A stretch of DNA of 64,000 nucleotides from Cryptomeria japonica (GCF_030272615.1 NC_081412.1:666856352-666920351); one strand, 5' to 3'. Shown: positions 1 through 11,504, counted from the stretch's first letter. The notes: generated by a model from the letters alone, not told the origin. Translations and numbers: made by a program.

Positions 1-435
1 ACAGAGTTTCTACTACCATGGAGCTTCTCCATATAATCAATGAATCTGTGCCTATGGAGCCTTCTCCAAACCTTTCTTTCACTCTTCCAATTCTCACAAC
101 CTGAAGGCTCATTCCTATTTAGGTTACCACCCATTTTGATTTCCAGGTAAAGATACCCTCTACTGCAATTCTCAATCCACGGATAAAGCTCTAAAAACTG
201 GTTATTTTTGGTTTCCCCGTGTAAAGACTCTTTCACATTTTTGAGATTGCTACTGATGTCCATACAAACCCAGCTATTATTACTATTATCTTTCACACAC
301 ATATGATCTTGGTTATGATGCCGAGAAACACTCATCATCTGATAGGTAATCCGCCCCCAAAATCTATCATTGGTACTCATTCCCCAGAAATAAATCATGA
401 GATTAGCTTGATCCATTGAGGCGATCAAAGTATAA

Positions 436-1455
436 TTGCTCCTTAATCTCCCATTTGATGTGATTTTCTCCTATGTATTTGACATCCTTCTCCAAATTGA
501 CCCCTTCATTGGCAAGGATATCCGCAACCTTATTGCCCTATCTAAAGGTATGAGTTATAATAATGCTAACATAGTTATTTATAATATCTTTAGCATTTTT
601 AATTACATTGGCAATATTATAGGAAACAAAACTAGTACCTTTAAGGGCTTGTATGATGTTTAAAGAGTCCCCTTCGAGCCAATTTTTTTTGAATTTGAAT
701 TCCTGAGCTAGCTGGAGGCTCTTTAGCATTGCCAGAGCTTCAGCCACATGGTTATTTTGGGTTCCTAAAGGGGAAGCAAAAGCAGCAATACAAATTCCTT
801 GAGCATTTCTAATAACTCCCCCTCCACCAGCCTTTCCAGGGTTCCCTTTAGCCACCCCATCAAAATTAACCTTTATCTAGTCATAATCAGGAAACCTCCA
901 TACAATGTTATCTCTCTTCTTCTTATTGTCTGATTTGTAGACCTTATGTATTAGGTTCCATTCAGTAAGGATGTCTATTTCCATATCATTCATATCTGTA
1001 GTAGACCATTGCTGATTATTCTTGTGAGGAATGTGGATGTTCTCCTTTATAGCCCTGCATATTTTTTCAAAGACCACCTGAGTATTACACTTAACTTCCC
1101 TAAATATCCTGTTATTCCTTTCTTTCCAAATGCCCCAGCATATCTTGGGGAGGGTCAAAGACCACAGGTTCTTGATGGTTTGGCATTTGGTTGGAAAATT
1201 CCATTGCTAGATGATATCCTTGATGCTCTTGTTCATGACCCAATTAATTTTCCATTTTTCCCACACTTTGCACCAAATATCCCAGGTGAAGGAGCAGTGG
1301 AAAAATAGGTGATCAACAAATTCCCCCTCCTTTTGACAAAGCTCACATCTATTAGGGAATTTGAAACCCCTTCGGATTAAATTGTCAAGAGTAAGGGTGC
1401 TATTATGAGAAGCAAGCCAAAAGAAAATATTGACTTTAGGGATCAGGATGTTGTT
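436..1455 (-). pseudogene. LINE ORF2 C-terminus: zf-RVT and RNase H, broken
   Basis: This continues the same frame as the RT. Around 1290-1360 is a Cys/His cluster (CELCQKEGEFVDHLFFHC) typical of zf-RVT, followed by the WGIWKERNNRIF motif common in plant LINEs. RNase H begins near 870 (VNFDGVAKGNPGKAGGGGV) and ends near 480 with GNKVADILANEG. Stops are TAG at 877 and 538 and TAA near 400. Acidic active-site positions (Asp in FDG, Glu in AEAL, Asp in EGDS, Asp in VADILA) are still present. RNase H would remove RNA from the cDNA hybrid. Confidence 0.9.
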
Positions 1456-2925
1456 CTAAACTTTGCTCCAAATGGGATTGCTAGTTTGAGAGAAAGAGTT
1501 TTTATAGGTAGAAGCAATTGTAAATTCACCTTTAGGATCACTTTTCCAGAGGAAAACATCATCATGGCTTTTGTTAGGGGAAAAGGATAGCAACTCCTTT
1601 TGGAGAGAGGAAAATCTAGAATGGAGGTCATCAAGTCTAACCCACTTATTCTCCTTCCAATAGTCACATACCATAAGCCCAAACCTCCTTTTACTTTGTT
1701 CAATAATTTGACTGTTGTTTTGATCATAAAGGGCTTCATTCTTCATCCAGGGGTCTTCCCAAAATCTTATTTTGTCACCTTTACCAAGGACCCATCCAAC
1801 CCCAGCTTGTGCCACTTTTATGGATTTGGTAATACTATTTCAGATGAAGGATCCAACAGGGATATCTTCAAAGTTAAGGATTCCTTGGATAGTCTAATTC
1901 TAAATGTATTTATCAAACCAAATTTGATTCCAATCTTTCTTAGTGTCATAGGCTCTCCATAACTGCTTGGCAAGAAGAGCTTTGTTAAATGTTTTTATAA
2001 CTTTAATCCCCAACCCTCCTTTGTTCTTTGGTCTACACACTTTGTCCCAGGCAATCAAAGGTATTCTCTTTTTTTCTTCCACTCCTAACCATAAAAATAT
2101 CTTCTAGATTCTTTCCATAGCTTCAGTAAATTTAGCCGGAATATCGAACAGGCTGAGGGCATAAACAGGGAGATTTTGAAGAGTAGCTTGAAAGAGCTGC
2201 ATTTTCCTAGCTTGAGATAACATTGAGCCTTTCCATCCTGCAAGTCTCTTATTAATTTTATCAATGAGAATATTCCAGAAGGAATTTGGGGGAGCTAACC
2301 CTAAAGGAAGGCCCAGATAGGTGGAAGGGAGCATTTCCACTTTGCACCCAATAATGTTAGCAATTTTCTGTTGTCTTGTGACCAGAGTATTGAGGAAGTA
2401 CATAGCCAATTTGTCCCAATTAACTTGCTGACCAGTAGCCAAAGCATAGGAGTTAAGAGTTGTTTTGAAGGCATCAACCTCCTTGACTGAAGAATATCCC
2501 ATGAGGATAGTATCATCAACAAACTGTTGATGAGTGCAAAAAACATTAGCAGAGGAAGGTTGAAGACCTTTGATAGTTTTGCTTTGTTTCAACTTATGAA
2601 TCAATCTACTCATACTTTCAACCAATATGGTAAAAAGGATAGGAGATATGGGATCTCCTTGTCTTAGCCCTCTTGAAGTTTTAAAAAAATTTGGTGGAGA
2701 TCCATTAACCAGAATAGAGAACATAGGAGTAGTGATTAGTTCTCTGATTATTTTGATAATCTTATCATCAAAACCAAAAACCCCCATGATTTTAAAGAGA
2801 ACATCCCACTCAACTCTATCATAAGCCTTTGCCAGATCCAGCTTTATCAAGAAACCTTCTTTTTTAGCAGCACTGAGGGAATGAATGTTCTCATGAACAA
2901 GAATAATTGAGTCCAGGATCTGCTA
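1456..2925 (-). pseudogene. LINE ORF2 reverse transcriptase domain, broken
   Basis: The translated product shows RT core motifs in order: LDLAKAYDRVEW (first catalytic Asp region), the RGLRQGDPISPILF turn, and FVDDTILMG carrying the catalytic Asp pair. The thumb follows (STYLGLPLG, then GWKGSMLSQARKMQL). The connector reads on through [18 protein letters not shown], a usual plant LINE signature, to about 1456. In-frame stops seen are TAG at 2104, 1900, 1894 and 1456, plus one TGA near 1840. RT copies element RNA at a nicked target in the nucleus; this copy cannot make a complete enzyme. Confidence 0.93.
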
Positions 2926-3519
2926 TTTTAGAGAAGTTACTAAAAATGCAAGTTGCATGCTGTCAATTTATCCTCTTAGTTAGACCAAATGAACAAGACA
3001 TGATATATTACTTCCCAAAATAAGGCCTTTAATTAACTAGATGAGGAAATGCATAAAATTTTCCTTAAACACCATCCTGCACATGCATGTTAGTAGTTTG
3101 AAAAATCTAATTTCTTGGACATTCGGGCTTGCAAGAAAATTTTGTTAGTTGGAAACAAAAGTGCTATTCTAACATATGCGCTATCTTTCTCCTCAAAAGT
3201 GATAACCTGTAGAGAAAAAGCGCTAACCTAGACTACAAAAGCATTGCTTTGTGGATACAAAAGCATGATTTCTTTAATAATTGTGCTTATCTAGAGGACA
3301 AAAGTGTTAACCTAGAAGAAAAAAGCGCTAACCAACGATGCTAATGCGCTGATTTTCAGACAAAAGCGCTAACCTGCATGGTATATGCACTAACCTATTA
3401 TGCAAATGCGCTAACCTTTGAGCAAATGCACTGTCAGAATTCACATATGGATGAATCTGCATTACAAATGCGTTAATTTTACTTTTTGCGAGTTTTTTAA
3501 AGGTATATGCGAGGTCCAT
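2926..3519. other. non-coding leader of a minus-strand LTR element
   Basis: I see no coding region. The stretch lies between the truncated LINE and the primer-binding site at 3520-3539, so it is most simply the 5' leader of the minus-strand LTR element whose LTR is 3543-4714. A degenerate short repeat fills its right half (separate entry). The rest of that element's internal region is absent. Confidence 0.5.
3170..3480. repeat. degenerate ~20-bp repeat with core GCGCTAACC
   Basis: The motif (A)AA(A/T)GCGCTAACC and close variants recur about a dozen times at spacings of roughly 18-40 bases, for example at 3218, 3323, 3360, 3404 and in mutated form at 3299, 3384 and 3467. Copies have drifted and spacing is irregular. 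The core holds the palindrome AGCGCT. Its position in a retroelement leader makes a cis-acting or slippage origin possible; function is unknown. Confidence 0.6.
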
Positions 3520-3539
3520 GAGCCCCATGGTGGGCGCCA
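3520..3539 (-). promoter_or_regulatory. primer-binding site, tRNA-Lys type
   Basis: The plus strand reads GAGCCCCATGGTGGGCGCCA. From memory this is the 3' end of plant tRNA-Lys including CCA, with one difference (T for C). On the minus strand it is therefore a PBS starting TGGCGCCCACC, three bases inside the LTR edge at 3543. This orients the element to the minus strand and supports a Ty3/gypsy assignment. Confidence 0.75.
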
Positions 3540-3542
3540 AAA

Positions 3543-4714
3543 TGTGTCGACTTGAATTTCATCCTCAGAATGCTACCTACAACAAGTTAGTTTCACAAAA
3601 TACCAATAGAAATGCTATAGGAAATCCAAACTCAACCAATGAAACTACATGAAATACATATGAAATAAAAATACTAATATTACCTTCATGATTTATGTCT
3701 TATTGTGTCCTAACTCCACTATTCCTGGTTGCAGATGGTGTGCTCTCAGACAATGCACTGATAGCTTCCAAGATGGCATATGCAGAATGGACTGATAACT
3801 GGTAGTTAACAAATGCTATGATATGCAATACTATATTATTATGCTAAAATGATTATGTTAAAAGGCTAATACGGTTTGCTTCAAGATTAAAACTCACAGA
3901 TGCATAAGTTTTACAAATGATTTGCTTGAAAATGCACTTGAAGTTTAACTCTTCAAGTCTAACTTGAAGATTAACTCTCTCAATTGAATCTCTTGATTTT
4001 ATAGACCTTGAGAGGATGAGATGATGTGGCTTAGATCAATGGTCATGATTAGATCTGCAAATTTGGATGGCTGTGAGCAAAGGTGAAGGTTGAGAGAAAG
4101 GGGGAAGGAGAAGACAAGTGTCACTCATCTCTTCTTGACTGGGTTTCTGACTGAGAGAATCTAGGGATGGTTGGAGAAGATTTAGGCATGATAGGACAAG
4201 TGGACTCAAGTCCTTCCTAAGATGTAGGGGGTGTTGGAGAGAATATAGGAGATGGTTATGAAATATGTGTACATACACAATATTCATTAAGTTTGGAGGT
4301 TGAAGATAAATGATGAATTAATATTTAAGAAATATTAATTTCCTTAGCCACATGATGGATGAGTTGGCAAAGGGAAGATGAAGTGGAGATGGAAGGTGAG
4401 TTGGATAAGAAAGATTAAATAATTTAAGAAATCATTTAATATTTGAGACTATAGGATAGGAGAATAACCATTAAATATTAGATATTTAATTAACTTGGTT
4501 AAAGGAATAATTAAATATTAATATATTTAATTAATTAGAGGAATAGGATAGATGAATTAATTAATAAAATATTTCAATTAAATTAATTAATAGAAAGACA
4601 CGAAATGAATTAAATAAATTAATCTTTTCAAATTAACTATTTAATAGAAGAATAATCATTAAATAAATATAAAATATTTATTTAATCGCTCATAGCCATT
4701 TTTATGTGTATACA
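3543..4714 (-). mobile_element. LTR of a Ty3/gypsy-type retrotransposon
   Basis: On the minus strand the LTR starts TGTATACACATAAAAATGGC (end at 4714) and finishes GTCGACACA (3543), giving TG...CA ends next to the tRNA-Lys PBS. The start resembles the TGTAGACACCTAAAAATG start of another LTR here (28783). The body has a strongly AT-rich stretch (4430-4690, TTAATTAA-type runs). Length is about 1.17 kb. The outer edge rests on the TGTATACA terminus alone; I found no target duplication. Confidence 0.6.
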
Positions 4715-5282
4715 ATGTTTGCTTGAATTGCTCTATGATCTACTCATATTTGCATATATTAAATCCCACACTCTGTTACATTTTCATCTCACAAATGAGA
4801 TCTTACATTTATGCCAAACCTAAGACCAAATGTGTAGGTCGGCTCACTAAGAATATTACATTTAAATCAAATACAAAATAAGTCTTAATGCAATACAAGA
4901 TTTCGGCTTCAATACAATAACCAATAACCAATTACAAATCATCTCCATAACGTGTTGTGCTGATCTGGAATAGATAACGTGTGTCGGTCCATAACCTAGA
5001 TCTATTTGCCAGTAACAACAAATATGTCAACCTGATTAGACCAAACACCAAAACCAAATATCCAAACCATGTCTTTGACATAATAAAGGGATCTCCAGAT
5101 GATAACAAGTCTTCATCAGTACTAGTGAACAATATAACCTGTCGGTGAACCATATACCGGTGACTGTGCATAAGTCACTATCCTTACCGATGAACACAAT
5201 GTGCCAGTAACATAACCATAGCTCTCCACAAAGATAAGTGTTGACATCAATGACAAAACTAATGCAACACATTCATAATACC
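4715..5282 (-). mobile_element. 3' LTR fragment of copia element H
   Basis: On the minus strand the sequence starts TGTTGGTATTATGAATG at 5282, directly after a polypurine tract, and includes GTTTTGTCATTGATGTCAAC, which other copia LTRs here share. The right end is well set; the left end appears cut by the gypsy LTR at 4714. The usual C-rich end motif (TTCACCCCCC) of related LTRs is not seen, so the fragment is incomplete. Confidence 0.65.
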
Positions 5283-5645
5283 AACAATCTCCCCCTTTGA
5301 CATTGATGGCAACACTAGATGGAAAAACATCTAAGTGCCAAAGCAGAAATGCCAAAAACCAAAAACCAACAAATCTACAAATCTCCCAAGATAGAGATCA
5401 ATACTAGAAATCAAAAAACCAAAATGCAGAGAGTATAAATCTCTCCCCCAATGAATAATCTTCCCAATAGGATACTATTTTTCCATAGATATCACTCCCC
5501 CTTTGACATCAAATGTCAAAGCAATGAAGAAAATAGACCATAACATATAACCAACTACTCCCCCTAAGAAGTAGCTCTCCTCTATCAAAGCCGAAAAAAG
5601 GTTTCTCTGTTAGTTTCTGTCGATTTGATGCCAAATTTCAATCAA
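5283..5645 (-). promoter_or_regulatory. copia element H 3' untranslated region with several purine tracts
   Basis: Read on the minus strand, the polypurine tract TCAAAGGGGGAGAT lies directly against the LTR start. Further tracts of the same kind lie at 5494-5509, 5558-5568 and about 5451-5460. CATTGATGGCAAC at 5301-5313 is the reverse complement, with one mismatch, of GTTGACATCAATG at 5240-5252 inside the LTR. The tract next to the LTR should prime plus-strand DNA synthesis; the role of the extra tracts is unknown. Confidence 0.6.
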
Positions 5646-5885
5646 CTAAGTCTCTGTCAATGAGGGTATTACCCCAAGTTGTTCTCTGAGATATTCAAAA
5701 GTTTCCATAGGCAACGACTTTGTAAAGATATCTACAATCTGCTCTTTAGTATTTACATAAACCAATTTCACTTCATTTGCTTCAACATTCTCTTTTAGAA
5801 ACTTATACTTTATAGAAACATGCTTAGTCTTAGAGTGAAATACCGGATTCTTTGATATATCAATGGTTGTTGAATTGTAACTACT
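5646..5885 (-). pseudogene. Ty1/copia RNase H C-terminus (element H)
   Basis: The minus-strand translation contains DISKNPVFHSKTKHVSIKY, then VYVNTKEQIVDIFTKSLP and FEYLREQLGV, the standard end of copia RNase H, followed by a TAG stop at 5646. Upstream coding sequence stops near 5885, where hAT sequence begins on the other strand. It is therefore a 3' fragment of a copia polyprotein attached to its own 3' UTR and LTR. Confidence 0.85.
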
Positions 5886-5918
5886 TCTATGAAGAAAATT
5901 ACGTATGATCTTTCCTCA

Positions 5919-6539
5919 CAAATTAGAAGCAGATTCCCTCCTGACAACCTACTCAAAGCCATGTCTATTGTGATTCCTCATTATTGGAGCCTCAACAATG
6001 CAACTAATTTTTGAAGTAAGCTACTGACTTTGATAAAACAATTTTGCATATCCAAAGAATTGAATGGAGTAACTATAAATGGAATATTAGATGAAACTCA
6101 TCTTTGAGAGAAATCATCTCATTTTGCATACACTATGAGAGAACAATATGGAAAAATGGAGAACCCCTACGAAGAGGGATCAGTAACAAGGCTTTGGAAA
6201 TATATAGCTGAGAATGCAACATTGCGTGATTCAATGTCAGAATATTTGAAGCTTGCTGATTTATGTCTTACCATGATATTGGGTTCAGTGGAAGATGAGA
6301 GAGTTTGCAATGCTTTGAGGTTCCTAACATCAAAGCTAAGAAACAAAATAGACAAAAATTTGGAAAATTGCTTGAGGCTCTATACATCTAGGTATGATGT
6401 CCACACTTTTCCTTATGATAGGGCACTGCAAATCTGGAGGCCCAAATGTGAAAGAAGAGGTTTGGGAAACACTTCAAACCAAAGTGCCAGTGGGACTATT
6501 GACTCATGTATTAGACCTACTGGTAGCATTGAGATGTAG
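5919..6539 (+). pseudogene. hAT-family transposase C-terminal (dimerisation) region
   Basis: The frame starting near 5919 reads FPPDNLLKAMSIVIPHYW, then a region with two in-frame TGA stops, then an open stretch from 6135. This holds LWKYIAENATLRDSM, LADLCLTMILGSVEDERV and KLRNKIDKN, ending HTFPYDRALQIW. The SVEDERV...KLRN pattern is the hAT dimerisation domain, more like DUF659/BED-type domesticated hAT proteins than Ac itself. N-terminal BED finger and catalytic regions are missing. The open stretch of 134 codons could still be part of a host gene exon, but nothing around it supports one. Confidence 0.8.
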
Positions 6540-6619
6540 TTCAACGAAGGTATGCAGACTCGGAGTGAAGAAACCATAGACAAGAATCAAGAAAGCTCTG
6601 AATTTGATGAGGATGAATG

Positions 6620-7452
6620 GCAACTGTAAGAGATTGGTATTTATTAATCTTATTACTGTATCTCATCATTCATATTACAAAAGCATATTACTTTTCACAA
6701 TTAGAATTTAATATTGATTTGTAATTGTATTTTTTAACTTTTTATTTCTAGATTTAAAATAGCACAATAAAAGACCATAATGTGTTTATTGATACAGAGA
6801 TGTTTATTGTTTATTTAGACATGTTTGAGAAATTAGATTTTCATTAATTCTTTCAAAATATAGGCATATGATACAATTCATTCAATAGTAATACACCAAT
6901 CTATGTGATTCTCCCTGCAAAAGTCAATACAAAGTTTTAGAACCCTTTGCAAATGACCCTGAATTCCCTTTTATAGAAACAAGGGAGCAACAATAGCTTC
7001 AGGTCAAATTGCAACATGTGAAGACTCAACATCAAAATCACAAACTCAACATAGATTTACATGGCCATCACAGGCCAGAATAGAAATTTAACAACTGCTA
7101 CATGTCTGATGTCTCCTGTTCAAAAAACGGAGTTCAAAATTAAATATTAATTCATGCCACAACAAATTAAATATAGATAATAGCAGTGCCCAAAACCTAG
7201 TAATCAGAAATAGAGAAATGCAGAAATGGTAAAGCTTGGGAGAATTTGAGAATACAAATTTATAGGTTGAAGTTTTGCACTGTGCATCATAGATTCATAG
7301 GTTGGATTAGCAATTTAGCAATAGCGAGTGCTAGTTTTTTCCTATTCATAAAACAGAGTTATTTCAAGCGATGCCAAATTCCAAATAGAAAAAACATAAA
7401 ACCTTGAAATTAAGAGTAAAAGAAGAAAACTATGTAATACATACTATGATTC
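6620..7452. other. AT-rich stretch without recognised genes
   Basis: No ORF or known element is visible. The right part probably is the 3' flank or 3' untranslated part of element C, whose ORF ends at 7453. I could not find a terminal repeat or target duplication marking its edge. Confidence 0.4.
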
Positions 7453-10400
7453 TTAATATTTTTGTGCCATGTTTTGTAGGGTTCTCCACTCTTCGTCTGA
7501 TGGAAGGTCAATATTCTCTAAACTATGGAAATTCAACTGCAACTTCATCACCATTCCATATTTAGAAGAGTGACTTGACATCACTGTTTCACCCAATATC
7601 AAATTTAGAGTTGTAAATGGTTGGATGAATTCCAGAAATATTTGGGGAGTTGTGTCCTTAGGAAGCAAGTCTAAATAAGACTTCATTTTTATCTCCATTC
7701 TTTTTTTGTAAGCTTCTTTTCTAATGAATTTATTTGATGGGTCAATAGTCTTAGGCAAACCAAGTTTAATCAAATTAGTTTTCTTTTCTTGCAGCTTCAA
7801 TATCTTTTTGCTACATTTATCCATAACTTATGATGTTTCCCTTAGTTTCTAGAATTTTTGAATGATAGATGATGTCTTAACTGTGGCATCAATGTGGCTC
7901 TTAATTCTTTGGATGCCAAGTAGCTGTCACTGGTACTGTAGACTACTTGTAGAATCTATTTTACCATATCCTCTTTTGAATAAACATGTATGCTCTTCTC
8001 AGAGTGCCATTTGATTTTCATATAAATTACTCTCAGACTTTCATTCAATTCAAACCATTCACATAACTTGTCACTCCTCTGCATTATTTGCCACCAAATG
8101 TTTTCTTGTATATACTTCGTTGTATTTTTCATATTATCTTTCAATCTATCCTCCAAAGTTTTAATTTTATCATTTGCATTGTGCAAGTCTTCTTTCATTT
8201 GTGCACATTTTTTAATTTCTTCCTCTACTTCCTCTTGCAAATGTTTTTCTTTTTCCTTCTCATGGTCCAATAGGTCCTGTGTTTTTCTTATTTCAGTAGC
8301 AACAGACTCATAACTTTTGTATAATTTTTGAAAATTGGTTCTTTCCTCATTAATTTTTTTTATTACTTTTAGCCAGTGTTTCTCTCAGGTCCTTCAATTC
8401 TACATCCATCTTCTCCTACTTTGCAATTTCTACTGCAAAGCCTGAATTTTTTATCCTTTTCTATAAATCATTGCACTTTTTATCTACTGCTTTCCTCTTT
8501 GATTTTTCATTTGCTAGGTCTGCCTGTAACTTTTCTATTTGTTTCTCCAGTTTATTTTTTTCTCTCTCCACCTTTAGCAGTGAAGTGTAGACCACTTCAT
8601 TAGTCCTTTTTGACACCCTAATTTTGTCCACATTATGTACTTTGGAAAAATCCATTTGGAGGGTGCTCACTTGAAATTAAGAGGGATCTCTCTGACTGTG
8701 TGGTGGATTTTTATCTTTAGTTGGGGGCATAACAACCATGAACTTCATCATATCTTTGTGTGGCTCATATGTTGGAAATACCCTATTCCTTGCAGGTTGT
8801 TCATCTAAAACTTCAGTCAAGGCAACCTTATGAAATGCTCTCTTTTTTTCTTTATTTGCATTTGTTGTGTGTTCAAATTTTTCATAGTAATCACAAAATT
8901 GAAATTTTGGGCTTGTTGAAGCTATTGAATGTTTGAAAGGTGACATAGGAATAACAAAGGCTCCAGTTCCACTTATGCCTGTGGTTTTAACTAATGCATT
9001 ACTAGGATTACCAACAACCTTTCCTGATCCTGTCCCACTGACACATTCATGTGTAGTTTTCATAATCTTTTGAGGTATGTGATCTGAAGCTACAAATGAT
9101 AGATTTGTAGTGTCAGTGGCACTTGATATAGGATTCTCAATAGTATGAGATTGAGTATCTACTACCAGTGGCCTCTTGCAAGAGATATTTTTTTGTAGCC
9201 CTTGTCTAACACCAAGACAACTAGTATCATTAGTAGAACCCATTCCAATCATAGCGGCACTTTACTGAACAATAATAGGAATACTATCCCCAGATTCCCC
9301 ACCAGTGGCAGTGGCACTTGATTCATCACCAATGGGAGTACCATGATGTGGTGGTGGTTGTGTATTTGAACCCAAAACAAATGTAGGTGGACCTTGAGGG
9401 TAATGAGTAGTACCTTTCCATGATGAATCTGAAGAATCGAGTCCAATGATTGGTTTAATAGGAGCTTTTGATTTTGAATCTGATGGAAGTTGTACCTCAA
9501 GTGGATACCAAATTCCTTCTCCTATGGGACCTAGACCACCACCTTTAAAACCCATTTTTTCCATAATGTTTGCCCCTTTGCTATATTTTTCTTTCATGGA
9601 CTCATTGAATCCACCTAATATTTTAGGGACTGTAGTAGTTGTTGAAGTGGGCTCAACCTCATACTCATCATCATCTTCACTCCCATCATATGTTGTTGTG
9701 GGATACTCCATATTCCATAATTTGCTAAACTCTTCATCCTTGTCAATGGTCTCAAATTTTGCACTGGTCTTTGGTTCACCGAGATTCTTCCTCATAGTCC
9801 AAAAATCATTTATTTTGGTTTGAGTCCAATAAATCTCTTTAGATTCTTGCAGAATTGATTTGGGAATAGATTTGTTAGATGGATTAGCATATTTTTGGTA
9901 GAAATTGTAGAACCTCCTATTTTGGATTCCCTGGCCATCCTCTGTCATCCTCTATATGTGCAATGCCATAATTTGTGATGACATTTCTACTATTGAAATG
10001 TTATTGTCAGCGATAATTTTCTCTATCTCTTTTATTTACCCCATCCCAGGAGTCCATGTTTCTAAGCTTTTCTAGCAATGGTTTACTTTCATGTTGACAT
10101 AATGCTGAAGAGTTCCCATTTTTCTTAAGCCTTGCTTGAACTACACCGATTGGATCATACTACCAGAGATCCTCATCACCAAAGCTAAAAACTGTCAAAA
10201 AATCATGTGCCACATTGAATGTTTTCTCTCAAATGTGAACCCTCCACATGAGAAAGGCAAGGAAGGAAATATGCTCTTCTTTTGCTGACCATGGAAGTTC
10301 CTATCTGTGCTCTCCAATTGTCGTACATATTCCAATGCAAATATCCTCTCTATCACATGTATTGGAAGTCTGTATGGTTTTAGTGCTGATTCGTAAAACC

Positions 10401-11301
10401 TTAACATGGTGAATTATTCCATGAAGAACTAGTCAACCAATTGTATTTGACTTCCGAGTTGAATGCAATCTCTACAAGACACAGGCAATCTAGGCATTGG
10501 AGTGCTTGTAATTTAATTATACATTGGTGCCAAAAAGAAGTCTACAAAATGGTTGTAGTTCTTTCTGTTATCATGCATCCTTATCTTTGGTGTCCATTCA
10601 TATATTGGACACTTTGTTTTGTTCTGATTCTTCTCATCAATTTTATAGTTCACAATTTCAATATTGTTGGTCTCAAATATTGCACGATACTTGGATAGAA
10701 GGAGATAGCACAAGTAGGATGAGAACCTGAATGTCTTACAAGAACCTTTTTTTATCATTAGTAATTGTTTTTGCATGGATTGAACAATGTGCTCTATAAA
10801 ATTATATCTTACTGGCTGACCCACACAATGGATCCTAAAAATCATTTCAAGAAGGTTTGCACCCACTTCCCTATCATTTTCCAATCCCAGGAAAAATGAT
10901 GGCAAGGAAATAGTATCACCAACCCATGGAACAAAAATGTTAGAATCATCAGGAGGCTTATGATTCTGATCCAATTGAGCACCACATTTTATTAGAGCTT
11001 TGATAAATGAATCTTTGCGACTTGAATCGAGACTCTCATAATTCTTTGCTAGCTTTCCTAGGTCAATTTGAACATTTGAGTTTTGTGCTTCAAACCCTAG
11101 GTTCAACAAACGAGAAAATTCTCCCACGTTTATGGATAGAAATTCCTCTTTTGTATTTTCATTGACAATTGTTTTTTTATCTTCATCATAATTTTTGGTG
11201 TAGAGCATGACAAAATCAGGGCAAGGGAATACTTTAGGTAACACCATGCTTCCCAATCCAGCATCCCACAATGTGATTTTATTTGTTCTTAGTTTTAACA
11301 T
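7453..11301 (-). pseudogene. Element C: long decayed ORF (~1,280 codons) with G-patch and coiled coils
   Basis: Open pieces at 11301-10513, 10407-10195, 9948-9262, 9252-8677, 8670-8461 and 7824-7453 share one frame; only 8270-7956 is shifted. Stops are mostly TAA. The N-terminal piece (262 aa) has CPDFVMLYTKNYDEDKK, EEFLSINVGEFSRLLNLGF and later FIEHIVQSMQKQLL then FRFSSYLCYLLLSK. These align in order with the first part of element D's ORF (62722-61454), and more weakly with ORF2 of elements A and B. The layout recalls plant 'putative transposon protein' ORFs, an inference from memory. A G-patch lies at 9484-9588, then a Ser/Thr-rich linker and Lys/Glu-rich coiled coils. No RT, integrase or protease is present. 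Confidence 0.7.
9484..9588 (-). other. G-patch domain within element C ORF
   Basis: Residues about 121-155 of the open piece starting at 9948 read KGANIMEKMGFKGGGLG followed by PIGEGIWYPLE. This fits the G-patch consensus: hydrophobic residues, MGF/W, G.GLG, then G...P. G-patch domains bind and activate DEAH helicases or bind nucleic acid, and occur at the end of some retroviral proteases. There is no protease next to this one. Confidence 0.7.
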
Positions 11302-11504
11302 TGTGTTGAAAACAGTAAATTTTGCCCTGGATGATCTATCGCCTTATTAGATAATTCATATCTAATATCTATGATACGATTTTCACCATGGATAGCAGGG
11401 TCATAAATATCATGGTATTCATCAGTGAAACCTGGTGTTTTAACCAGTTCGATTAGGTACATTTTTTTTTTCACTTGGCTTCCTATTGAACTATTGCTTC
11501 CCAT
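11295..11504 (-). CDS. Element C, small upstream ORF (69 aa)
   Basis: It starts at a true ATG (MGSNSSIGSQVKKKMYLIEL) and overlaps the start of the long ORF by a few bases in another frame. It may be the real N-terminus of the long ORF separated by one frameshift, because element A's ORF2 also has about 100 residues before the matching part. I recognise no domain. Confidence 0.4.
   Translation of the reverse strand: MGSNSSIGSQVKKKMYLIELVKTPGFTDEYHDIYDPAIHGENRIIDIRYELSNKAIDHPGQNLLFSTQC

Larger units (their letters stand above)
1..2925 (-). mobile_element. LINE (L1-type) retrotransposon, 5'-truncated, runs off the window edge
   Basis: A non-LTR element lies on the minus strand. From high to low coordinate it reads reverse transcriptase, connector, zinc-binding zf-RVT domain and RNase H. 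All coding parts sit in one reading frame (starts at 2850, 2082, 1815, 1158 and 855 agree modulo 3), broken only by stop codons, so decay was by point mutation. ORF1 and the endonuclease are missing: similarity starts abruptly near 2925, just upstream of the RT core. This fits either a 5'-truncated LINE insertion or later removal of its front. The 3' end lies beyond position 1. Confidence 0.9.

Noticed and set aside
1009-1962. Plus-strand frames at 1009-1308, 1405-1590 and 1600-1962
   Set aside because: They are antisense shadows of the LINE RT/zf-RVT frame, which has clear motifs.
3520-3539. A tRNA-Lys gene
   Set aside because: Only the 3' end of the tRNA is present, at an LTR edge, so it is a primer-binding site, not a tRNA gene.
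4036-4287. 83-aa minus-strand frame
   Set aside because: Lies inside the LTR 3543-4714, His/Leu/Pro-rich, no motif.
8068-8603. Plus-strand hydrophobic frames at 8068-8313 and 8376-8603
   Set aside because: Antisense of the coiled coils of element C; no independent support.
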